DNA of 64,000 bases from Robbsia sp. KACC 23696 (GTDB lineage: Bacteria > Pseudomonadota > Gammaproteobacteria > Burkholderiales > Burkholderiaceae). Location: positions 1,832,249 through 1,896,248 of the forward strand of contig NZ_CP156626.1 of the NCBI RefSeq assembly GCF_039852015.1. Reading direction: 5' to 3'. The first letter of the stretch is position 1. Every line of letters starts with the position of its first letter. This document shows, piece after piece, positions 9,676 through 18,141 of this stretch. Under the pieces are notes generated by a model that was given only the letters and a program-made list of their open reading frames with translations, made no database searches and was not told the DNA's origin. A program made the position numbers and the translations under genes.

Positions 9676-9828
9676 GAAGTGGGCCGACGTCATCGCCGAC
9701 AGGAGTGGACGTCCGCACGCGAACGGGCGTTGGCGCCGCCGCGCAGGTGCGGCGAAAACGGCGTCACCCTGCGGCAAGCCGCACGGCGTGATAGGGCCTC
9801 ATTATATATCGCCGCGCGGAGGATGCGT

Positions 9829-10449
9829 TCAGGGCTTGGCCGACAGCGCCAGACGCAGCAGGTCCGCGACCGTGTTGACGTTCAGCTTTTCCATGATGTT
9901 GGCGCGGTGCGCTTCCACGGTCTTGATGCTGATGCCGAGATCGTCCGCCATCTGCTTGTTCAGGCGGCCCGCGGTGATCCGTTCCAGAACCTGTTGCTCG
10001 CGCGCCGTCAGCTTCGATAGACGCTCCAGCGAATCCCGATGCTGCGCCGCATCGATGTTCATGCTGCGCGACCGTTCCAGCATCGCCTTGACGAGCGGCA
10101 GCAGTTCGGTCTCGTCGAACGGCTTCTCGATGAAATCGCTTGCACCTTTCTTCATCGTGGACACGGCCATGCTGACGTCGCCGTGGCCGGTAACGAAAAT
10201 GATCGGCAGTTGCGGGTCCAGGTCCAGCAGTTTTTCCTGAAGTTCGAGGCCGCTCATGCCCTGCATCCGCACATCGAGGATCAGGCAGGCGACGTGACCG
10301 GGAGCGTAGGATTCCAGAAAGCGTTCGGCGCTGGCGAAGCACTGCACGCCGTAGCCGTTCGCTTCCAGCAACCATCGCAACGAGTCGCGGACTGCTTCGT
10401 CGTCATCGACGACAAATACCGTTTCGGCTTCATTCGGCTGGCTACTCAT
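9829..10449 (-). CDS. FixJ-type LuxR-family response regulator
   Basis: A 206-residue response regulator. The receiver domain (residues ~10-120) has the acidic pocket DDD at 15-17, phosphoacceptor D59 (LILDVRMQGMSG), Thr/Gly at 87-88 and K109 in EKPF. A LuxR-type helix-turn-helix occupies ~139-200 (LTAREQQVLERI...KTVEAHRANIMEKL). The domain order and sequence resemble FixJ/TtrR-like regulators, which act as transcriptional activators when phosphorylated. Its start codon overlaps the end of the sensor-kinase gene by 8 bases (10442-10449), so the two are translationally coupled; the ribosome-binding site GGGAGA lies inside the kinase gene. The target genes are not evident. Confidence 0.92.
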   Translation of the reverse strand: MSSQPNEAETVFVVDDDEAVRDSLRWLLEANGYGVQCFASAERFLESYAPGHVACLILDVRMQGMSGLELQEKLLDLDPQLPIIFVTGHGDVSMAVSTMKKGASDFIEKPFDETELLPLVKAMLERSRSMNIDAAQHRDSLERLSKLTAREQQVLERITAGRLNKQMADDLGISIKTVEAHRANIMEKLNVNTVADLLRLALSAKP

Positions 10450-13276
10450 GATTCTCCCGTAGCGTTGTAGGGTTCAAAAAAGGATACGTGTCCGCCTGTT
10501 GGGTATCGCGAGCGCGCGCCGAGGCGATCGGCAGCGTGCAGTGAAACGTACATCCCGTGATCTTGCCATCCGACGCCAGGTTATTCTCCACCCAAAGTCG
10601 TCCTCGGTGGGATTCGATAATCGAGCGGCAAATATTCAAGCCCATCCCCATGCCATCGGATTTGGTGCTGTAAAACGGTTCGAACAGACGCTCCGCGGTG
10701 GCTTCGTCGACGCCGGGGCCGTGATCGATGACCGAAACGCGCACCATATCCGGATCATTGCTGGCCACCAGCTGAATCACATTATCCAAGGGGCCGACGG
10801 TGCTGCGCGGTGCGGTGTCGCGCATCTCGGACATCGCCTCGGCGGCATTTTTCAGCAGATTCACCAGCACCTGCTCGATCAGCACCGGATCGACCGAGAT
10901 CGCCGGCAGGTTGCCGCGCATATCGGTCGAGATGCGGATGCCGCGGCGGCGCGTCTCGATTTCGGCCAGGCCGATCGCGTCCGCCACGATATCCCCGATG
11001 CGCACTTCCTTGCGTTTCGGTTCGCTGCGTTTGACGAATTCGCGAATGCGCTTGATGATCATCCCGGCACGGATCGCCTGCTGGGAGGTTTTCTCGAGGG
11101 CGCCGAGCAGCATCTCCGGCGATGCGCGGTTATTGCGCACCATGGCCGACGCCCCCGAGCAGTAATTGCTGATCGCGGCCAGCGGCTGATTCAACTCGTG
11201 CGCCAGCGACGAGGCCATTTCTCCCATCGTCGACAGGCGACTGGCAAATTGCAACTTTTCGTCCTGCTGGCGCGCGTTTTCCTCGGCGAGCTTGCGTGCG
11301 GTGATATCGGTCGCGATCTGCATCTGCGCCAGATGGCCGTCGACCCATTGAATGTACTGTCGTCTCACATCGAACCAGCGGTCGACGCTCTTGACGAAGA
11401 CTTCTTGGGACACGGTGGCTTCGCGTGCGGGATCGTCGTTGTCACCACCGAAGGCGGCCGGCATGCCGGCATAGGTATCGATCATGTCGATCGAATCCGA
11501 GCCGCCTTCCTCGCTGCCCTCGCGTTCGAGCGCGTTCGCCAATTCCATATGGCCCTGCGGCCGCAAGCCGAAAATGTGGCGGTAATAGCGGTTTGCGTAG
11601 AGCAGTTGCGTCGCATCGGTCGCCAGCACGGAGACCGCCGCGTCCAGTCCTTCCAGCACCGTCGTAAAGCGTTGCTGGGCCGCCGTCAGTTCCTCGCGCA
11701 CGCGGCGGGGCTCCGAGATATCGGTCATCGACGACATCCAGCCGGTCTGGCGGCCGCTGCCGTCGATCAGCGGCGAGACGTACATCCGGGCGTGGAAGGT
11801 CGATCCGTCCTTGCGCCGCACGCGCATCTCGAAGCCGCTCGACGGCGCTTTACCGCGTAGCGTCATGTCGATCTGACGACGCATCTCGGTGAAGGACTCG
11901 GGCGGCCAGTAGGCGTAAGGCGGCGCGGTGCCGACCAGATCCGACTCATCCCAGCCCGTCATCCGGCAAAAGGCCGGATTGACATAGAGGATCCGACCTT
12001 GCAGATCGAGCACGCGCATGCCGACCAGCACCGAGTTTTCCATCGCGCGGCGGAACGAGGCCTCGTCGTATAACTGTTGCTGCGCGACGAAACGTTGCCG
12101 CGTGTGCGTCCAGACATTCCACAGGCTCCACAGCACGAAGCACGAGAGGCCGGCGACCAGCCAGAGCAGACGGTTGTTCAACAGCGCGGCGCTGCCGTGC
12201 TGCCCATACGCATAAACGCGTACCGACAAGCCATTGCCTGGCGGGTCGAGTGCGAGATCCAGATAAGGATCACGCGCGAGCCGAGGGCGGGACGACGAAC
12301 TCGCCAGCTCGCGATCATTGCTGTCCAGGATCGAAATCTTGAAGCGCGAGGACAATTCGGTCGGCAATTCGCGGTGCAACATGCCGTCGATCGAGAAGAC
12401 CACGACGATGGCGCCAACGAAACTGCGATTGATGAAGATAGGCGTTTGCTGCGTCAGGTAGGCGCGGCCGGCCGCATCGAAAAACACCGGCGAATAGCCC
12501 ACTCGGCGACTATCGCGCGCGTCGGCGAGCGCGCTGGCGAGCGGAGCGTCGAGCAGCGGCAGCAGGCGCGGCCGCTGCCAATCGGTCGATGCGCCGTTTG
12601 GCAGCGTTTTGTTTGTCGCGCCGGACACGGCGGAGGCGGCCAGGGCGGCGCCGCTTGCCGGTGCCGTCGCCTGAACGCGTGCGAGGGCGGCGGAGGGCGC
12701 CACGCCGCTGCTCGACGCCGGCACCGCGCCGACGCGCATGCGCCCAATCGGCGCTGCCGGGCCCTGCAACGCGGGGACCTTGGCGGCGCCTGCCGCGGTG
12801 GACGTCGCGCCGAGATTGTCCGATGCGCCAGCGCCAGCCGCTGGCGCCGGCATGGCGTCCCAGCGTACGTCGCCGGCCGGCGTCAGCCAGCGTAGGGCGA
12901 CGATTTCCGGATGGCTGGACAGCATTTCCTGCGTCGGCGCATCGAGGGCGGCCGGCTCGGTGTGCCCGATCGCGATATCGCGGGCCAGCGCGCTCACCTG
13001 ATCCTGTGTATTCGTCAGCGACAGGCGAAACTGCTGCTGGGCCCACGCGACGTTACGATAGAGCGTGTCTTCCTTCTGCTGTTCCTCCCGACGCGTCAAG
13101 GTCCAAAAAATGACCCCCATGACGAATAGAAAGACGAAGATCGACAGCAGCGGTGTATAGAGATAGGCGGTGGCGCGCCAGGACGTGCGGGCGCCACGCG
13201 GTTCCTGCGTCCCGCGCGGGAACGCGGAGCCATGCGAGCGGGAGAGAAGGCGAGCCAACAATCGTTTCGTCAACAT
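10442..13276 (-). CDS. PAS-domain sensor histidine kinase (FixL-like)
   Basis: Membrane sensor kinase of 944 residues, partner of the adjacent FixJ-type regulator. Numbered from the start at 13276: transmembrane helix at ~37-59, a periplasmic region of about 300 residues, a second helix at ~370-390, PAS 1 at ~410-525 (YVNPAFCRMTGW), PAS 2 at ~535-660, then the HisKA H-box LAHELNQPLAAI with H693, and a HATPase domain (NLLKNAAEAM, DHGPGVD, GMGLNICRSI). The periplasmic part contains an Ala/Gly/Ser/Pro-rich insertion of about 90 residues that looks like a low-complexity linker. An in-frame ATG at 13318 would add 14 residues; neither start has a strong ribosome-binding site. The ligand is unknown. 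Confidence 0.9.
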   Translation of the reverse strand: MLTKRLLARLLSRSHGSAFPRGTQEPRGARTSWRATAYLYTPLLSIFVFLFVMGVIFWTLTRREEQQKEDTLYRNVAWAQQQFRLSLTNTQDQVSALARDIAIGHTEPAALDAPTQEMLSSHPEIVALRWLTPAGDVRWDAMPAPAAGAGASDNLGATSTAAGAAKVPALQGPAAPIGRMRVGAVPASSSGVAPSAALARVQATAPASGAALAASAVSGATNKTLPNGASTDWQRPRLLPLLDAPLASALADARDSRRVGYSPVFFDAAGRAYLTQQTPIFINRSFVGAIVVVFSIDGMLHRELPTELSSRFKISILDSNDRELASSSSRPRLARDPYLDLALDPPGNGLSVRVYAYGQHGSAALLNNRLLWLVAGLSCFVLWSLWNVWTHTRQRFVAQQQLYDEASFRRAMENSVLVGMRVLDLQGRILYVNPAFCRMTGWDESDLVGTAPPYAYWPPESFTEMRRQIDMTLRGKAPSSGFEMRVRRKDGSTFHARMYVSPLIDGSGRQTGWMSSMTDISEPRRVREELTAAQQRFTTVLEGLDAAVSVLATDATQLLYANRYYRHIFGLRPQGHMELANALEREGSEEGGSDSIDMIDTYAGMPAAFGGDNDDPAREATVSQEVFVKSVDRWFDVRRQYIQWVDGHLAQMQIATDITARKLAEENARQQDEKLQFASRLSTMGEMASSLAHELNQPLAAISNYCSGASAMVRNNRASPEMLLGALEKTSQQAIRAGMIIKRIREFVKRSEPKRKEVRIGDIVADAIGLAEIETRRRGIRISTDMRGNLPAISVDPVLIEQVLVNLLKNAAEAMSEMRDTAPRSTVGPLDNVIQLVASNDPDMVRVSVIDHGPGVDEATAERLFEPFYSTKSDGMGMGLNICRSIIESHRGRLWVENNLASDGKITGCTFHCTLPIASARARDTQQADTYPFLNPTTLRENHE

Positions 13277-13415
13277 GTACGGATTGTAGCCCAGGGCGGC
13301 CGCTTGGCGGGGTCGCATTAGGATCAGAACCGAGGGTCTTTCTAACGAAAAGAGCGAAAAATGCCAGCTTTGCCGGTTCGGGCCCTATGCGACAATCTGC
13401 TGCATTGCAAAAGTT

Positions 13416-13430
13416 TTTCATATTGTGAAA
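13416..13430. promoter_or_regulatory. Candidate operator TTTCA-N5-TGAAA upstream of aceE
   Basis: TTTCATATTGTGAAA is an inverted repeat with 5-base arms in the divergent region between the sensor kinase gene and aceE. A second dyad, CAATTT-GA-AAATTG, lies at 13441-13454. Both are just upstream of the aceE promoter, as expected for a regulator of pyruvate dehydrogenase expression. The binding protein is not known. Confidence 0.45.
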
Positions 13431-13457
13431 CGCAATCTCGCAATTTGAAAATTGTCA

Positions 13458-13486
13458 TTGCGCTGACTGCGGGGGCTTCGTACAAT
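13458..13486 (+). promoter_or_regulatory. Probable sigma-70 promoter of the aceE-aceF-lpdA operon
   Basis: -35 TTGCGC at 13458-13463, a 17-base spacer and -10 TACAAT at 13481-13486. It lies about 138 bases before the aceE start at 13624, downstream of two dyad elements that could be operators. Confidence 0.55.
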
Positions 13487-13623
13487 CGGCGCCGTTTGTC
13501 GGTATTTCGTGTGGGCGCGCGCGTCACGCGCATAGGCATGACCTATGCGGTTGAGCGCGCATGCCGCGTCGCCGGCAGCGTGCTCCGCCCACTCGGGCGG
13601 GACGCGATCTTGAGGAGACAGCC

Positions 13624-16311
13624 ATGTCCGCAGTGCCAGAGGAAGTGATTAAATACGTCGCGGCCGAAAACGACGACGATCGTCAAGAGACCGGCGAATG
13701 GCTGGAGGCGCTGGAAGGCGTGCTCAAGGCCGCCGGTCCGGAACGCGCGCACTACCTGATCGAGAAGCAGATCGAATTCGCGCGGGTGCACGGTGAACAC
13801 CTCCCGTTCTCCGCCAATACGCCGTATATCAATACGATTCCGGTGAGCCAGCAGGCGCCGATCCCGGGCGACCAGGACCTGGAACATCGTATCCGTTCGT
13901 ACACCCGCTGGAATGCGCTGGCGATGGTGTTGCGTGCCGGCAAGGACACTAATGTGGGCGGGCATATCGCCTCGTTCTCGTCCGCCGCGACCCTGTACGA
14001 CGTCGGCTTCAACCATTTCTGGCATGCGCCGTCGCCCGAGCATGGCGGTGACCTGATATTTTTCCAGGGCCACTCGTCGCCGGGTATGTACTCGCGCGCT
14101 TTCTTGTTGGGACGTTTGACCGAAGACCAACTGAACAACTTCCGTCAGGAAGTGGGCGGTAACGGTATCTCGTCCTATCCGCATCCGTGGTTGATGCCGG
14201 ATTTCTGGCAATTCCCGACGGTGTCGATGGGTCTCGGTCCGATCATGGCGATCTACCAGGCGCGTTTCATGAAGTACATGGAAGCGCGTGGGATCGTCAA
14301 GACGGCCGGCCGTAAGGTCTGGGCCTTCCTGGGCGACGGTGAGACCGATGAGCCGGAATCGCTCGGTGCGATCGGCATGGCCGGGCGCGAAAAGCTGGAC
14401 AACCTGGTTTTCGTCATCAACTGTAACCTGCAGCGCCTCGATGGTCCGGTGCGCGGTAACGGCAAGATCATCCAGGAACTCGAAAGCGAATTCCGCGGTG
14501 CCGGCTGGAACGTGATCAAGGTCGTCTGGGGTAGCCGTTGGGACGCGCTGTTCGCCCGCGACAAGACCGGTGCCTTGATGCGTCGGATGATGGAAGTCGT
14601 CGACGGCGAATATCAGACGTACAAGTCCGAGAGCGGCGCCTTCGTTCGCGAGCACTTCTTCAACACGCCGGAGCTGAAGGCGCTGGTGGCGGACTGGTCT
14701 GACGACGACATCTGGAATCTGAATCGCGGCGGTCACGATCCGCACAAGATTTACGCGGCCTATGACGCGGCGTCGAAGTCGAACAAGCAGCCGACGGTGA
14801 TCCTCGCCAAGACGATCAAGGGCTATGGCATGGGCGAATCCGGCCAGGCCATGAACATCACCCACCAGCAGAAGAAGATGCCGGTGGAGGCGTTGAAGCG
14901 TTTCCGCGATCAATTCCGTCTGCCGATCAGCGACGAAGACATCGGCAATGTGCCGTATCTGAAGTTCGAGGAAGGCTCGCGCGAACTGGCGTATATGCAG
15001 CAACGCCGCGCCGACCTCGGCGGTTACCTGCCGGCGCGTCGTCGCAAGGCCGAATCGCTGCAGACGCCGGAGTTGACGGTGTTCGAGCCGTTGTTGAAGG
15101 GGACCGGCGCGGGCCGCGAGATCTCGACAACGATGGCCTTCGTGCGCGTGTTGAACATCCTGCTGAAGGACAAGACGCTCGGCAAGCGCGTCGTGCCAAT
15201 CGTGCCGGACGAATCGCGTACCTTCGGCATGGAAGGCCTGTTCCGCCAGATCGGTATCTGGAATCAGGAAGGCCAGAAGTACGTGCCGGAAGACAGCGAC
15301 CAGCTGATGTTCTACAAGGAATCGGAAACCGGCCAGATCCTGCAGGAAGGGATCAACGAAGCGGGCGGGATGAGCGACTGGATCGCGGCAGCCACGGCGT
15401 ATTCGACGCATGGCGAGCAGATGATTCCGTTCTACATCTACTACTCGATGTTCGGCTTCCAGCGGATCGGCGATCTGGCCTGGGCTGCCGGCGATATGCG
15501 GGCGCGCGGCTTCCTGCTGGGCGGCACGGCCGGCCGGACGACGCTGAACGGCGAAGGCTTGCAGCACGAGGATGGTCACTCTCACATGTTCTCGGCGCAC
15601 ATCCCGAACTGCGTCAGCTACGATCCGACCTTCGGCTATGAAGTGGCCGTCGTGATCCAGGACGGGCTGCGCCGGATGGTGCAAAACCAGGAAGATGTGT
15701 ATTACTACCTGACCTTGATGAACGAAAACTACGAGCATCCGGAAATTCCGGAAGGCGTGGCCGACGGCATCATCAAGGGGCTGTACGCGTTCCGCAAGGG
15801 CGGCGCCTCGAAGGGTCCGCGCGTCCAGTTGCTGGGTTGCGGCACGATCTTCAATGAAGTGATCGCCGCGGCGGCGCTGTTGAAGGAAGACTGGGGTGTC
15901 GAATCCGACCTGTGGAGCGCACCGAGCTTCACGGAGCTGGCGCGCGAAGGTCAGGCTGCCGAGCGTGAAAACATGCTGAACCCCACCGGCGAGCGTCGTG
16001 TGCCGTACGTGGAGCAACTGCTGGCGCCCACCGAAGGTCCGGTGATCGCGGCGTCCGACTACGTGCGCGCTTTCGCCGAGCAGATCCGCGCCTTCGTGCC
16101 GCGTCGCTATGCGGTGCTGGGTACGGACGGCTACGGTCGCTCGGATACCCGTGAAGCGCTGCGTCACTTCTTCGAAGTGGACCGCTACTGGGTCACGGTT
16201 GCCGCACTGAAAGCATTGGCCGATGAAGGCACGATCGAGCGCAGCAAGGTCGCCGAGGCGTTGAAGAAGTACAAGCTGGATCCGGCAAAGCCGAATCCGA
16301 TGACGGTCTGA
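13624..16311 (+). CDS. aceE: Pyruvate dehydrogenase E1 component (homodimeric type)
   Basis: E1 decarboxylates pyruvate with thiamine diphosphate and reductively acetylates the lipoyl groups of E2. The 895-residue length fits the single-chain (alpha2) AceE of proteobacteria. The ThDP-binding motif starts at GDGETDEPES with the following asparagine pair (FVINCNLQRLDGPVRGN); N-terminal HISSxxS-type segments (GGHIASFSSAATLYDVGFNHFW) and the C-terminal GTDGYGRSDTREALR block are also typical. The start at 13624 is set by GAGGAGACAGCC immediately upstream; the ATG at 13561 would add 21 unrelated Arg/Pro-rich residues. It is the first gene of the aceE-aceF-lpdA operon. Confidence 0.98.
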   Translation: MSAVPEEVIKYVAAENDDDRQETGEWLEALEGVLKAAGPERAHYLIEKQIEFARVHGEHLPFSANTPYINTIPVSQQAPIPGDQDLEHRIRSYTRWNALAMVLRAGKDTNVGGHIASFSSAATLYDVGFNHFWHAPSPEHGGDLIFFQGHSSPGMYSRAFLLGRLTEDQLNNFRQEVGGNGISSYPHPWLMPDFWQFPTVSMGLGPIMAIYQARFMKYMEARGIVKTAGRKVWAFLGDGETDEPESLGAIGMAGREKLDNLVFVINCNLQRLDGPVRGNGKIIQELESEFRGAGWNVIKVVWGSRWDALFARDKTGALMRRMMEVVDGEYQTYKSESGAFVREHFFNTPELKALVADWSDDDIWNLNRGGHDPHKIYAAYDAASKSNKQPTVILAKTIKGYGMGESGQAMNITHQQKKMPVEALKRFRDQFRLPISDEDIGNVPYLKFEEGSRELAYMQQRRADLGGYLPARRRKAESLQTPELTVFEPLLKGTGAGREISTTMAFVRVLNILLKDKTLGKRVVPIVPDESRTFGMEGLFRQIGIWNQEGQKYVPEDSDQLMFYKESETGQILQEGINEAGGMSDWIAAATAYSTHGEQMIPFYIYYSMFGFQRIGDLAWAAGDMRARGFLLGGTAGRTTLNGEGLQHEDGHSHMFSAHIPNCVSYDPTFGYEVAVVIQDGLRRMVQNQEDVYYYLTLMNENYEHPEIPEGVADGIIKGLYAFRKGGASKGPRVQLLGCGTIFNEVIAAAALLKEDWGVESDLWSAPSFTELAREGQAAERENMLNPTGERRVPYVEQLLAPTEGPVIAASDYVRAFAEQIRAFVPRRYAVLGTDGYGRSDTREALRHFFEVDRYWVTVAALKALADEGTIERSKVAEALKKYKLDPAKPNPMTV

Positions 16312-16354
16312 GGCGTCGGCGCGCCCCGCGCCGAATTGTTGGAATGATCGAAGC

Positions 16355-16392
16355 GGGGCGCTGGCATGCAAGGCAGGCCAGCGCCCCTTTTT
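16355..16392 (+). terminator. Rho-independent terminator/attenuator between aceE and aceF
   Basis: GGGGCGCTGGC at 16355-16365 pairs exactly with GCCAGCGCCCC at 16377-16387 around an 11-base loop and is followed by TTTTT. It has the form of an intrinsic terminator inside the operon, 44 bases after the aceE stop and 52 bases before aceF. It could reduce read-through and set the E1:E2 ratio, or protect the 3' end of aceE mRNA. Confidence 0.8.
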
Positions 16393-16444
16393 ACCGCATG
16401 CCGCAGACCGTTGCGCAACACGGGTACTGGGAGTAACGCCAGAA

Positions 16445-18127
16445 ATGAGTCAAACGATCGAAGTCAAGGTGCCGGATATCGGCGATTACAAGGACGTGCC
16501 GGTTATCGAAGTATTGGTAAAGCCGGGCGATGTCGTCGAGCCGGAGCAGTCTTTGCTGACGTTGGAGTCGGACAAGGCGACGATGGACGTGCCGAGTCCC
16601 GCGGGCGGCACCGTGAAGTCGGTGCACGTCAAGGTGGGCGATTCGGTGGCCGAAGGCTTGCTGATCGTGACGCTGGAAGGGGCCGATGCCGGCGCGGCCA
16701 AGGCCGCTGCACCAGCTGAAAAGCCGGCCGAGAAGTCGGCTGCCAAGGCCGAGGAAAAGGCACCGGCCGCAGCAGCACCTGCTCCGGCCGCCAAGCCAGC
16801 CGCGGGCGCCGCCAAGGATATCGAAGTCAAGGTTCCGGATATCGGTGACTACAAGGGCGTGCCGGTCATCGAAATCGGCGTCAAGGTGGGCGATCGCGTC
16901 GAAGCCGAGCAATCGCTGATGACGCTGGAGTCCGACAAGGCGACGATGGACGTGCCGAGCCCCTCGGCCGGCACCGTCAAGTCGATCCACGTCAAGGTGG
17001 GCGACGAGGTGGCAGAAGGCACGTTGATCGTCGTGCTGGCGGGCGAGGCTGCGGCGGAAGCCGCTCCGGCCCCGGCCGCGAAGGCTGAATCGTCGGCGCC
17101 GGCAGCAGCCTCGGCTCCGGCTCCGGCTCCGGCAAAGCCGGCCGCGGACGAGAAGCCGTCGGCGCTGGCACAGGCGCCGGCGATTCCGAGCAGCAGCTCC
17201 TCGCGTCTGAGCCACGCCAGCCCGTCGGTGCGCAAATTCGCGCGTGAGCTGGGCGTCGAGATCGGCCGTGTCAGCGGTTCCGGTCCGAAGGGACGCATCA
17301 CGCAGGACGACGTGCGCGGCTATGTGAAGGGTGTGATGACCGGTGCGGCGGCAGCGCCGACCGCGGCGGCGGCACCGGCAGGCGGCACGAGCAACTTCGA
17401 CGTGCTGGCCTGGCCGAAGGTCGATTTCTCGAAATTCGGGCCGATCGATCCGAAGCCGTTGTCGCGGATCAAGAAGATCTCCGGCGCGAACCTGCATCGC
17501 AATTGGGTTCGCATCCCGCATGTGACCAATAACGAAGATGCGGACATCACGGATCTGGAAGCGCTGCGCGTCGCATTGAATAAGGAAAACGAAAAGTCGG
17601 GCATCAAGGTGACGATGCTGGCCTTCCTGATCAAGGGCGTGGTCGCGGCACTGAAGAAGTTCCCGACCTTCAACGCCAGCCTCGATGGCGACGATCTGGT
17701 CTACAAGCAGTATTTCAACATCGGCTTTGCCGCCGACACGCCGAACGGCCTCGTCGTGCCGGTGGTGCGCGATGCGGACAAGAAGGGCGTGCTCGAGATC
17801 GCGAAGGAAACGTCGGATCTCGCCAAGCTGGCGCGTGACGGCAAGCTGAAGGGCGATCAGATGCAGGGCGGTTGCTTCTCGATTTCGTCGTTGGGCGGGA
17901 TTGGTGGCACCTCGTTCACGCCGATCATCAACGCGCCGGAAGTCGCGATTCTCGGCGTCAGCCGCGGCGCGATGAAGCCGGTGTGGGACGGCAAGCAATT
18001 CGTGCCGCGCCTGACGCTGCCGATGTCGCTCTCCTATGACCACCGTGTGATCGACGGTGCGGAAGCGGCACGCTTCAACGCCTATCTGGCGCAGGTGCTG
18101 GCCGACTTCCGCCGCGTGATTCTGTAA
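16445..18127 (+). CDS. aceF: Dihydrolipoyllysine-residue acetyltransferase (PDH E2)
   Basis: Core E2 of the pyruvate dehydrogenase complex; it transfers acetyl groups from lipoyllysine to CoA. Its 560 residues show two lipoyl domains with lipoylation sites ESDKAT at K44 and K163, joined by Ala/Pro/Lys-rich flexible linkers, a peripheral-subunit-binding domain at ~255-295 (ASPSVRKFARELGV...GRITQDDV), and the catalytic acyltransferase domain ending with SYDHRVIDGAEAARF, which carries the active-site His and Asp. It follows aceE by 133 bases, across a terminator-like hairpin, and precedes lpdA by 14 bases. Confidence 0.98.
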   Translation: MSQTIEVKVPDIGDYKDVPVIEVLVKPGDVVEPEQSLLTLESDKATMDVPSPAGGTVKSVHVKVGDSVAEGLLIVTLEGADAGAAKAAAPAEKPAEKSAAKAEEKAPAAAAPAPAAKPAAGAAKDIEVKVPDIGDYKGVPVIEIGVKVGDRVEAEQSLMTLESDKATMDVPSPSAGTVKSIHVKVGDEVAEGTLIVVLAGEAAAEAAPAPAAKAESSAPAAASAPAPAPAKPAADEKPSALAQAPAIPSSSSSRLSHASPSVRKFARELGVEIGRVSGSGPKGRITQDDVRGYVKGVMTGAAAAPTAAAAPAGGTSNFDVLAWPKVDFSKFGPIDPKPLSRIKKISGANLHRNWVRIPHVTNNEDADITDLEALRVALNKENEKSGIKVTMLAFLIKGVVAALKKFPTFNASLDGDDLVYKQYFNIGFAADTPNGLVVPVVRDADKKGVLEIAKETSDLAKLARDGKLKGDQMQGGCFSISSLGGIGGTSFTPIINAPEVAILGVSRGAMKPVWDGKQFVPRLTLPMSLSYDHRVIDGAEAARFNAYLAQVLADFRRVIL

Positions 18128-18141
18128 AACAGGGGACGAGT

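Noticed and set aside
13543-16371. A 942-codon open frame on the minus strand covering all of aceE
   Set aside because: It is the antisense shadow of aceE: GC-rich codon bias keeps the opposite frame open. The translation (His/Arg/Val/Phe rich) matches no family, whereas aceE is unmistakable.
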